From positions 1-64,000 of the forward strand of contig CP091739.1 in the NCBI GenBank assembly GCA_022010095.1: 64,000 bases of DNA, in the 5' to 3' direction. Position 1 is the stretch's first letter. Every line of letters begins with the position of its first letter. Position numbers and translations under genes: made by a program. Positions 55,084 through 64,000 of the stretch are shown piece by piece. This DNA comes from Clostridium sp. (lineage in GTDB: Bacteria; Bacillota_I; Bacilli_A; RF39; UBA660). A model generated the notes under the pieces. It did not search any database. It worked only from the letters and a program-made list of their open reading frames with translations, and was not told the DNA's origin.

Positions 55084-55461
55084 ATGAAAAAAATTTTAAT
55101 ATTATTTATAGTAATGTTATCATTAGTTGGATGTTCATCAAAAAAAGGACCAACAGAAGAAGTAATAACAACAGTACCAGCAGTAGATAAAAAAGAAGCA
55201 ATAGATGAAGCAGAAAAAGATATTACTAAATTATGGAAAAAAATAATATATGGAACAGAAGAATGGCAAGACATTAATTTAGAAGTTAAAACATATGAAA
55301 CAACACTTAGAGAAATGAATGAAGTTAATGGATTTGATATTTCTACATTTAAAAAACACATTACATGTGATATAGATACAACTAAAATACAATATGTTGT
55401 AGAAGGAAAAAAAGAAGGAAAACTAATAACTAGGTTAAACCCAGTATTAGATTGTAAATAG
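55084..55461 (+). CDS. lipoprotein, second tandem copy
   Basis: 125 residues, intact. Lipobox SLVGCSS (mature Cys17), a Thr/Pro/Val linker (GPTEEVITTVPAV), an acidic helix (KKEAIDEAEKDITKLWKKI) and EMNEVNGFDISTFKKHITCDIDTTKIQYVVEG...RLNPVLDCK. Two Cys in the folded part may pair. Starts 3 bases after the upstream stop, so the Cys-rich protein and both lipoproteins form one transcript ending at a terminator. Function unknown. Confidence 0.75.
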   Translation: MKKILILFIVMLSLVGCSSKKGPTEEVITTVPAVDKKEAIDEAEKDITKLWKKIIYGTEEWQDINLEVKTYETTLREMNEVNGFDISTFKKHITCDIDTTKIQYVVEGKKEGKLITRLNPVLDCK

Positions 55462-55481
55462 TCTCGAAAGAGGCTTTTTTT
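55460..55481 (+). terminator. terminator of Cys-rich/lipoprotein unit
   Basis: AGTCTC-GAAA-GAGGCT (one mismatch/wobble) followed by seven T. Confidence 0.85.
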
Positions 55482-55570
55482 CTCTTTTTCACTTTTTTTC
55501 TCTTTTTCTCTAGTTTACAAAAAAATATAGATTTGCTATAATTTATTTAGGATAGAAAGGAGGGTCAAAA

Positions 55571-56807
55571 TTGAACCCAATAAATGTTAAAAGTGAAATT
55601 GGAACATTAAAAAAAGTTCTTGTACATAGACCAGGTCGTGAATTATTAAATTTAACACCAGATAGTTTAGAAAGACTTTTATTTGATGATATTCCATACT
55701 TACCAGTTGCCCAAGAAGAACACGATGAATTCGTAAGAATATTAAAAGACAATGGAGTAGAAGTAGTATATTTAGAAGACTTAATGACTGAAGTACTAGA
55801 TACCAATCCTGAAATTAGAGAAAGATTTATTACTCAATTTATTTATGAAGCAGGAATTAGAACACCTAAATATCGTAGTTTAGTTTATGAATATTTAAGT
55901 TCTATAGAAAATAATAGATTACTTGTTTTAAAGACTATGGAAGGTATAGTTAATAATGAAGTAATTAAATCAAAAGCAAAGAAAGGTAAAAGTTTAGTAG
56001 ACTATATTCAAGATGATACAGCATTTGTAGTAGATCCTATGCCAAACTTATATTTTACTCGTGATCCATTTGCATCAATTGGAAATGGTGTATCACTAAA
56101 TAGAATGTACTCAGTAACTCGTAATAGAGAAACAATATATGCTGAATATATATTTGAATATCACCCTGAATATAAAGGACTTGTTGATAAATATTTTGAT
56201 AGATATAGTGCTTATCATATTGAAGGTGGAGATATACTTAACTTAAATGAACATATTTTAGCAGTAGGTATTTCTCAAAGAACAAGTGCAGATGCAATAG
56301 AAGAACTTGCGCATAAAATATTTGAAGATAAAAATGCTAAAATTGATACAATACTTGCATTTGATATACCAGTTTGTCGTGCATTCATGCATTTAGATAC
56401 AGTATTTACTCAAATAGATGTAGATAAATTTACATATCACCCAGGAATTATGGGAACACTTAAAGTATTTGAAATAACTAGTGATGGTGAAGACGGACTT
56501 AATGTTAAAGAAAAGAGTGCTTCACTTGAAAAAATATTGGAAGAATATTTAGAAAAAGATATTACTTTAATACCATGTGCTGGAGGAGATAAAAATAGGC
56601 GCTGAACGTGAACAATGGAACGATGGAAGCAATACATTATGTATTGCCCCTGGAGTAGTTATTGTTTATGATAGAAATAATTTAACAAATGAATTACTAA
56701 GACAAAATGAAATTAAAGTTTTAGAAATGCATAGTGCAGAATTATCAAGAGGTAGAGGTGGACCTAGATGTATGTCAATGCCACTACAAAGAAGTGATAA
56801 AATATGA
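55571..56807 (+). CDS. arcA: arginine deiminase
   Basis: Converts arginine to citrulline and ammonia. TTG start (55571) after [48 protein letters not shown] (catalytic region), [32 protein letters not shown] (His and Asp), and C-terminal [15 protein letters not shown] (nucleophile Cys). About 411 residues, normal. One frameshift at about 56594. Stop overlaps the arcC start (56804). Confidence 0.96.
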
Positions 56808-57753
56808 AAACAATAGTAGTAGCACTAGGTGGAAATGCTCTTGGAAAAACACCATTTGAGCAATTAAAATTAGTTAAAAACACTGCTAAATCAATCGTAG
56901 ATTTAGTTAGTGAAGGATATAATGTAGTTGTAAGCCACGGAAATGGTCCTCAAGTTGGTATGATAAACCTAGCATTTGACTATTCACATGAAAAAGGAAG
57001 TGGCACTCCTGAAATGCCATTTCCTGAATGTGGAGCAATGAGTCAAGGATATATAGGTTATCACTTACAACAAGCAATTGAATTAGAATTAAAAAGCAAG
57101 AAATATCAATAAAAAAATTGTGCAGACAATAGTTACACAAGTAGAAGTTGATAAAAATGATCCTGCTTTTAATAGACCAGAAAAACCAGTAGGAATGTTT
57201 TATAACGAAACTGACGCTAAAAAAATAGAGGAAGAAAAAGGTTATACATTCGTTGAAGACTCTGGAAGAGGTTATAGGAGAGTTGTACCTTCTCCTAAAC
57301 CAATTAAAATAATAGAACTTGGTTTAATTAAAGACCTTTTAAATCAAGGCAATATTGTTATAGCAGCTGGTGGAGGAGGAATTCCAGTTATTAGTGAAGA
57401 TAATGCATATAAAGGAGTAGATGCAGTAATTGATAAAGATAGAACAAGTAGTTTACTTGCTCGTGAATTAAATGCAAATATACTTCTTATACTTACAACA
57501 GTAGAAACTGTTTCACTAAATTACAATACTGAAAAACCAAACAAGTTTAAGAAACACTTCTATTACACTTGCTAAAAAGTATATAGAAGATGGTGAGTTT
57601 GCTAAAGGAAGTATGCTTCCAAAAGTAGAATCTTGTATTGAATTTTGTGAATATAATAAAGATGGAAAAGGCATTATTACATCACTTGAATGTGCTAAAG
57701 AAGCCCTCCTAAATAAAACAGGTACAACGATAAGTCAAAAAGGAGGAGAATAA
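56804..57753 (+). CDS. arcC: carbamate kinase
   Basis: Makes ATP from carbamoyl phosphate, the energy-yielding end of the deiminase pathway. [79 protein letters not shown] and a C-terminal [13 protein letters not shown]. About 315 residues. Frameshifts near 57110, 57545. The ornithine carbamoyltransferase arcB, needed between the two steps, is not in this cluster. Confidence 0.95.
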
Positions 57754-57754
57754 G

Positions 57755-59203
57755 ATGGCTAAAGCAAAGAAAAAAAGAGAAAGAATGTCCGCATTCACTA
57801 TAATAATTTTATTAACTATTATAGTAGCATTAGTAACTTTAGTATTACCAAGTGCTGAGTTTGACGCAGCTGGTAATATTATTAATGGTACAGGAGTAGT
57901 ATCAGCAAAATTATCTGATGTATTACTTGCACCAATTAAAGGTTTTGAAAATGCAGTAGATGTATGTGTGTTCATTCTAGTTCTTGGTGGTTTCTTACAA
58001 ATCGTAACAAAAACAGGGGCATTGGAAAATGGAATTAAGGTCTTAGTTAAAAAATTAAAAGGAAATGAATTAGTATTAATTCCAATACTAATGATTATCT
58101 TCTCTATAGGTGGAACAACTTATGGAATGATGGAAGAAACAGTTGGTTTCTATGCATTACTTGCATTTACTATGGTAGCAGCAGGTATGGATACAATAGT
58201 TGCATCAGCAACAGTTTTATTAGGAGCAGGTTGTGGAGTTTTAGGTTCAACAATAAACCCATTCGCAACAGGTGCTGCAGTAGCCGCACTTCCAAAAGGA
58301 TTAAGTGCTAATCAAGGTATATTAATCGCACTAGGTACAGTATTATGGCTAGTATCACTTGGAATTTCAATTTTCTATGTAATGAGTTATGCAAGAAAAG
58401 TCAAAGATGACAAAGGTTCAACATTCTTAACATTACAAGAACAAAAGAAAATGGAAAAAAATTTAATGAAAAAGATAATAGTAAAGAAGCATTTCTTACA
58501 GGAAAGCAAAAAGGCAACATTATGGATTTTTTTGGATTTACATTTCTTATAATGATTATAGGATTTATACCATGGGAAGAGTTTGGTATTACATTCTTTA
58601 AAGGATGGAGTAAATGGTTAACAGGTGTATCTCTTGGAGAATGGTATTTCTATGAATCTCTTTGCTTGGTTCTTAATCACTGGTATCTTAATTGGATATA
58701 TAAATGGTTTTACAACAAATCAAATCATAGATGAATTTATTGCAGGTGCAAGAGATATTTTATCAGTTGTACTTATCGTTGCAGTAGCACGTGGTGTTAA
58801 AGTATTAATGGAAACAACTATGTTAGATAATTATGTTATTTATAATGTAGCAGATGCATTAAAAGGTACACCAGTAGCATTATTCACACCATGTAACTAT
58901 ATCTTACATATATTCTTATCAATACTTGTACCATCTAGTTCAGGTTTAGCAACAATATCTACACCAATTATGGCTCCACTTGCTCATCAACTTGGTTATA
59001 GTGTTGAAACAACAATTATGACTTTTGTAGCAGCAAATGGTCTTGTTAACTTATTTACTCCAACATGTGGTGCAATAATGGGAGGTTTAGCACTTGCTAA
59101 AGTAAACTATACTACATGGTTAAAATGGGCAATGAAGTTATTAGTTCTAATTGGTTTATCATCAATGGTAATACTTACATTCGCATCAGTAATATTATCA
59201 TAA
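57755..59203 (+). CDS. YfcC-family transporter, probable arginine/ornithine exchanger
   Basis: About 480 residues, 10-12 membrane helices. Features: ERMSAFTIIILLTIIVALVTLVLP, GGTTYGMMEETVGFYAL, VLGSTINPFATGAAV, SIFYVMSYARKVK, IVPSSSGLATISTPIMAPLAHQLG and GLVNLFTPTCGAIMGGL, typical of the YfcC/ArcD-like (IT superfamily) antiporters found in arginine deiminase clusters. Being the third gene after arcA-arcC (1 base after arcC) suggests arginine uptake in exchange for ornithine. Frameshifts near 58470 and 58660. Confidence 0.85.
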
Positions 59204-59249
59204 AAAAAGAGAATTAATCTCTTAAATCATATAAATATTATCATTAATT

Positions 59250-59298
59250 TCATTAGATACAGATTCTAATTTTTTTGAATTCTTGTATCTAATGTTTT
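59250..59298. terminator. long hairpin terminator, arc operon / convergent ORF
   Basis: ATTAGATACA pairs with TGTATCTAAT, with GATTC/GAATTC inside, followed by G and seven T. An additional small stem AAGAGA/TCTCTT is at 59210-59226. Confidence 0.75.
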
Positions 59299-59516
59299 TT
59301 TATTTGTCTTTCTAACTTACTAATTCTATCTTCTAAATCATTATTTACATTATTATAATTATTATTCATACCATTCATTCCATTATTATAAGGCATAACA
59401 TTAGGTCCATAAGCCTGATATTCTTGATTTAAATTATATCCACTAGGCGGATATATCATACCAGGTGCTTGATAACCTTGATTTAGATTTTGATAGAACA
59501 TATCCCTGTTATTCAT
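59289..59516 (-). CDS. Asn/Tyr/Gly-rich small protein with coiled-coil end
   Basis: 75 residues from the ATG at 59514-59516 (ribosome site AGGTGAT); a longer upstream start exists but lacks a ribosome site. Composition: MNNRDMFYQNLNQGYQAPG, two related NLNQxYQAxG/YG units, then MNGMNNNYNNVNN and a helix LEDRISKLERQIKKH. Similar in style to the Asn/Gln-rich head of the protein at 416 and to small spore-coat or surface-associated proteins; no function assigned. Confidence 0.6.
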   Translation of the reverse strand: MNNRDMFYQNLNQGYQAPGMIYPPSGYNLNQEYQAYGPNVMPYNNGMNGMNNNYNNVNNDLEDRISKLERQIKKH

Positions 59517-59616
59517 AATATCACCTAGTATAATATATGATAAATGATTATTTTTGAGCATACTTTGTATTATATTTTAAAATGTATTATAATATATCTA
59601 ACGAAAGGAAAATATT

Positions 59617-60256
59617 ATGAGACTAAAAACATATAAAAAGATGCAGATAAAATAATAAATAAAAAGTACTTATATAATAGAAAATCCAGAAGAATATAAA
59701 GGAAGGTGGAATAAATTATTTAATAATAATAACAATATAGAAATAGAAATAGGTACAGGAAAAAGGGAAAATTTATAATAGAAAAAAAGCACTTCAAAAA
59801 TCCAAATATAAATTTTTATAGGAATAGAAAAAGTATGATAGTCCACTTGTTTCAGCAGTTAAAAAGTTAGAAGAACTTGATATAAATAACTTAAAAACTT
59901 ATCTGTTACGATGCACTTACTATAGATTCCATTTTTCGACAGAGAAATATCAAAAAAATATACTTAAATTTCTCCGATCCATGGCCTAAAAAAAGACATA
60001 CTAAAAAGAAGACTTACATCAAATAGATTTTTTTAGAGAAAAATATGATTTAATATTCAAAGATATTAAAAAGAATAGAAATGAAAACTGATAATGATGA
60101 TTTATTTAATTATTCATGTGAATCACTTACCGAATATGGATACAAAATAATAGAGAAAGATACTAATCATATAAGTGATATAACAACAGAATATGAAGAT
60201 AAATTTATGAACATTGGTAAAAAAACATAAACTATATAAGTGTTGTTAAAGAATAA
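59617..60256 (+). CDS. trmB: tRNA (guanine-N7-)-methyltransferase
   Basis: Methylates G46 of tRNA. MRLKTYKDADKII (start), SAM site IEIGTGKGKFI, INFIGIEKYDSP, and [17 protein letters not shown], the hallmark of the family; [12 protein letters not shown] near the end. About 205 residues after roughly ten repairs. Ribosome site AAAGGAAA; TATAAT near 59590. Confidence 0.92.
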
Positions 60257-60291
60257 ATAATTTGTTATACTAAAATAGGAGATAAGATAAG

Positions 60292-60910
60292 ATGTATAAA
60301 AAGATTGTTACAATAATATGCTTATTATTACTAACTGCATGTACTAAAAAAACATATTATTTAAATAATTTATCATATGAAGATATAATAAATATATCAA
60401 TAGTAAATGAACAAAAAAACTACTAATATAAATAATAAAGGATATAAATACTATCTACCAACTGGATTCATTGTTTCTAAAGATAATGGTTATAATCAAG
60501 AATTATTAAGTGATAATAATATAAGATACTATTTAAATATAGATGCAGTAAGTTATTATTATAAAAATAGAATGCAAGCAACTCATGATTTAAATGATTA
60601 CAAATACTATGAATTTGAACATAATAATAAAGCAGGATATTTAAAAATTACACAAAATAATGATAAATTTATTGTTGAGTTGTGTTATAATTATGCTATA
60701 ATAGAAGTAGAGGTAAAAGAAAATAACCTAAGGTATGCAATATCAAGAGGAATTATCATATTAAATTCAATACAATATAATGATTTAGTTATTGAAAAAA
60801 GTATTGGTAACAATGATATTGATAATGCAGAAACAGTTTATAAAATACCTGAACCAAAAGATAAAGATAGTTCTAAAAATATATTTTTAGAATACATTGA
60901 GGAAGAATAG
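60292..60910 (+). CDS. hypothetical lipoprotein
   Basis: Lipobox LLLTAC after MYKKIVTIICL; mature part with SYEDIINISIVNEQ, KGYKYYLPTGFIVSKDNGYNQ, YYLNIDAVSYYYKNRM, AGYLKITQNNDKFIVELCYNYAIIEVEV and an acidic end. About 205 residues. The LPTGFxVxxDxGYNxxL wording recurs in uncharacterised lipoproteins of gut Bacilli. Followed 16 bases later by three envelope-associated genes. Confidence 0.7.
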
Positions 60911-60926
60911 GAGAGTGTAAGAAAAT

Positions 60927-61765
60927 ATGGGAGTTTTTTTAGTAAACTTAAAAAAACATATTTTTATGATGAGGTTGAAGTTGATGAACCTAGTACTGAA
61001 ATTAAGATAGATAAACCTACAAAAAAAGAAGTAGTAGAAAAAGCCTAGAGTTGAAGAGATAAAAAGTTGTAAGACAGGAAGTAAGAGAACCAGAAAAGAA
61101 AGAAGAAGTTAAAAGAGAAGAACCTGTAAGTAATGAAAGAGACTTATTTAGAAGCGAAAGAACATTCAATTTCACAGAATTTGATGATGATGAAAATTTA
61201 CCACCAAGAAGAAATGTTCTTGAAAGAGAAAAAAGAACAGTTAAACAAGAAGTAAAAGAACCAGTTGTAGAACAACCAAAAGTGTTTAAACCAAGTCCAG
61301 TTATTTCACCAATATATGGTATCTTAGATAAAGACTATAAAAAAGAAGAAATAGCAACTAAAAAAGTAGAAGTAAAAGAAACACCTTTAAGTGCTAATAC
61401 AGTTAACTATGATACAGTTAGAAGAAAAGCATATGGTACACTTGAAGATGATCTTGAAGATACATTAAACAAGATGAATAAATTAACTCCAAATGATATA
61501 CAAGCTGAAGTTCAAAAAAATAGATAGTGATGTTAATAAGTTAGAAGAAAGATCAAATAAAATAGAAGATTTAATAACAAAAGATTGAATCCTCTCCAGA
61601 AATGAATAAAAAAATGTTTCAGTAGGAGAGCTAGAAGATAGAGTTAAATTAGAAAACTTTGATGACACCACAGAATTATCTAATGATAAGACTATGACAG
61701 ATAGTACTTTAGAGCATGATCTATTTAATTTAATTGATTCAATGTATGATGATAAGGAGGATTAA
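60927..61765 (+). CDS. acidic/basic repetitive protein with SPIYG motif and coiled coil
   Basis: About 275 residues after repair. Start MGVFFSKLKKTYFYDEV; long charged, low-complexity region (Lys-Glu-Val: KKEVVEKPRVEEIKVVRQ); RNVLEREKR; then FKPSPVISPIYGILDKDYKKEE, a short conserved-looking motif; a coiled coil (LEDDLEDTLNKMNKL, IDSDVNKLEERSNKIEDLI); and an acidic end LFNLIDSMYDDKED. Resembles cytoplasmic scaffold or division-associated proteins in style, without proof. Its stop overlaps the next ATG (TAATG), so the three genes here are coupled. Confidence 0.6.
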
Positions 61766-62060
61766 TGGAAGCACTAAATGAAACACTACCTGTAGTAATT
61801 TACTTATTACTAATTGTATTATTAGTTATAGTTATAGTTATTGGTATTAAGTTAATATTTACTATGAACAAAAGTAGATTTATTACTTGATGATGTAGCT
61901 AAAAAAAGTTCATTCACTTGATAGAATATTCAATATGATTGATTATACAACTGATAAAGTTACAATGATAAGTGATACAGTAGTAAACTTTATAACTAGT
62001 AAGTTAAAAAGAATAATTAAATTTAAGAAAAATGATGAGGAGGATGAAGACGATGAGTAA
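61765..62060 (+). CDS. small DUF948-like membrane protein
   Basis: 97 residues after repair: one membrane helix (LPVVIYLLLIVLLVIVIVIGIKLIF) then MNKVDLLLDDVAKKVHSLDRIFNMIDYTTDKV, heptad-rich, ending in an acidic tail EEDEDDE. Layout equals DUF948 proteins that accompany YtxH in Bacilli. Translationally overlaps both neighbours. Confidence 0.7.
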
Positions 62061-62483
62061 TAAAAAAAGTGGATTTGGAAAATTTTTAGGAGGGTTAGCA
62101 TTAGGTGCTGGAATAGGCATATTACTTGCTCCAGACAAAGGAGAAAAATACAAGAAAGGTTCTTAAAAAAAGAAACTTGAAGAACTTCTAAAAAAATTAA
62201 AAAGAAATTGATGTAGATGAAGTAAAAAGATGAATTATTATTTAAAGCTGAAGAGTTACAAGCAGAACTTGCTGATTTAGATACTGAAAAGGCTAAAGAA
62301 ATAGCATTAAAACAAGCAAAAAAATATTAAAAGCAAAAAGCAGAAGAACTTTATAAATATGCTATTGAAAAAAAGTACTCCAGTAGTAGAAAAAAAGCAG
62401 CTGATGAAGTAAGAAAACAAGCATTAAAAAAAGTAGTAAAAAGAAATCGAAAAAGAAATTAGAAGACGACAAGAAAAAAATAA
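62053..62483 (+). CDS. YtxH-domain protein
   Basis: N-terminus SGFGKFLGGLALGAGIGILLAPDKGEKTRKVL is the YtxH signature (Gly-rich helix plus LLAPxxGxxTR). A long Lys/Glu amphipathic helix follows (KKLEELLKKLKEIDVDEVKDELL, KAADEVRKQALK). About 140 residues. YtxH proteins are stress-linked and membrane-associated. Overlaps the upstream stop; many frameshifts in the Lys runs. Confidence 0.82.
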
Positions 62484-62494
62484 GAAATAATAAA

Positions 62495-62518
62495 GGCACT
62501 AGAAATAGTGCTTTTTTT
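62495..62518 (+). terminator. terminator of ytxH operon
   Basis: GCACTA-GAAA-TAGTGC followed by seven T; same GNRA-type stem-loop style as at 31711. Confidence 0.9.
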
Positions 62519-62534
62519 AATAAAATTTAAATAA

Positions 62535-62546
62535 GAACAAATGTTC
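62535..62546. promoter_or_regulatory. LexA-type palindrome
   Basis: GAACAAATGTTC fits GAAC-N4-GTTC exactly. The only gene downstream is a pseudogene, so the site may be a leftover or chance. Confidence 0.35.
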
Positions 62547-62606
62547 ACTTGTCCGGGGAAAAAAATTTTTGCCATAATTAATAATGCTAATAATAGAGGC
62601 GTTAGA

Positions 62607-62785
62607 GTGAAAAAAATTAAGCAAGCGACATTTATAATAGGAATGATATTTTTACTTCTTACAACAACCGCATTGTCTTATGGATAAGTGAAAGCAGGAA
62701 CAACATATGATAAAGAATATACTGATTTTACATATGCACGAATAGATGGTGGTATAAGAATCCTGGTTACTTTACTGCTAAATAA
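62607..62785 (+). pseudogene. internally deleted BspA/DUF285-type surface protein
   Basis: The 5' end VKKIKQATFIIGMIFLLLTTTALSYG is a signal peptide, followed by a stop in frame and then AGTTYDKEYTDFTYARIDGG and NPGYFTAK, the closing segment of DUF285 proteins (compare DKAYAHIDGGTSNPGYFT at 39950). The whole repeat region is missing. A collapsed relative of the 38.5-kb protein. Confidence 0.7.
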
Positions 62786-62835
62786 TAACTTAAATTTGAT
62801 TGACAAGGCTAAATAATCGTGCAAAAATTTATTTA

Positions 62836-63030
62836 AATCTTGAAGAAATATTAATGAATTCCTTATTATAGTGAATCTAGGATAGTGTAAACTAGAGAAT
62901 AATATTTATTAATTCCTATCTTCTTAAAAAAAGGATACTAATCATATCTCGGATAATTCAGTTAAAAAAATAATTAAGTTAATTAAAGGATGGTACCGTC
63001 ATTATTGACTCCTTATGTACCATTCTTTTT
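62836..63030 (+). promoter_or_regulatory. T-box leader, proline specifier, before proS
   Basis: Core AAAGGATGGTACCGTC (62985-63000) and competing terminator GGATGGTAC/GTACCATTC plus T run (to 63030). GAAG near 62841 can pair with CTTC near 62924, and the specifier strand reads AATTCCTATC, giving CCT (Pro). A TTGACA lies at 62800. Directly followed by the ribosome site of proS. Confidence 0.85.
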
Positions 63031-63049
63031 AATTTATAAAGGAGGAAAA

Positions 63050-64000
<951 letters not shown>

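Overview
The window comes from a low-GC, Gram-positive-type bacterium, most likely an uncultivated gut member of the Bacillota (Bacilli or RF39/Erysipelotrichia-like). The evidence is strong AT bias, two T-box leaders, TTGACA/TATAAT promoters, many short hairpin-plus-T terminators, the rimP-nusA-ylxR-infB-rbfA order, an SpoVD-type penicillin-binding protein with a PASTA tail, and the arginine deiminase pathway. TGA is used as stop (infB, arcA, yhcG) and Trp is TGG, so this is genetic code 11, not the Mycoplasma code.

Sequence quality matters for every entry. Almost every long gene, including essential ones (serS, infB, valS, both proS, nusA), is broken by extra bases in or just after short A/T runs. 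Removing one base usually restores a family-typical protein. I treat these as consensus errors and give each gene one continuous span.

Layout. 1-7 kb: partial ORF, tRNA-Leu, Asn/Gln-rich membrane protein, CofE-like ligase, recX, a cell-wall deacetylase, the foldase prsA, two tiny Cys-rich membrane peptides and a GNAT enzyme. 7-17 kb: serS, then an accessory block with a VirD4-like ATPase, a SPASM radical SAM enzyme and a large protein with three YGIP repeats, followed by a metalloprotease, a deacetylase-like protein and an ATP-grasp protein. 16-19.5 kb: Y-family polymerase with a LexA-like operator, and a Clp-type AAA+ ATPase. 19.6-22.7 kb: a tandem array of prepilin-like proteins with a variable C-terminal head, ending in a structured 3' element. 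22.7-31 kb: the nusA-infB operon, then a valine T-box controlling an HD hydrolase and valS. 31-38.4 kb: HerA-like ATPase, HIT protein, cysteine desulfurase, ssb and a yhcG (DUF1016) locus full of ACT-loop palindromes. 38.5-41 kb: a BspA-like repeat protein carrying the same variable head and the same 3' element. 41-52.6 kb: pyrimidine-nucleoside phosphorylase, VanY, SpoVD-like PBP with a duplicated tail flanking a prepilin gene, PilB/GspE ATPase with a divergent prepilin, and a bacterial-type proS. 52.5-55.5 kb: a glycine-rich surface protein interrupted by about ten Cys-rich repeats, and two lipoproteins. 55.5-59.2 kb: arcA-arcC-yfcC. 59.2-64 kb: trmB, envelope proteins, a BspA-type remnant, and a T-box in front of a second, archaeal-type proS.

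The most interesting material is surface biology: type IV pilin-like stalks and a BspA-like stalk carry the same lectin-like head, whose last 40 codons are GC-richer and differ strongly between copies, and two loci share a conserved 3' non-coding element with a covarying hairpin. This resembles the target side of a diversity-generating retroelement, but no reverse transcriptase or template repeat is visible here. Second is the radical SAM enzyme next to a YGIP-repeat protein; third is the Cys-rich repeat protein.
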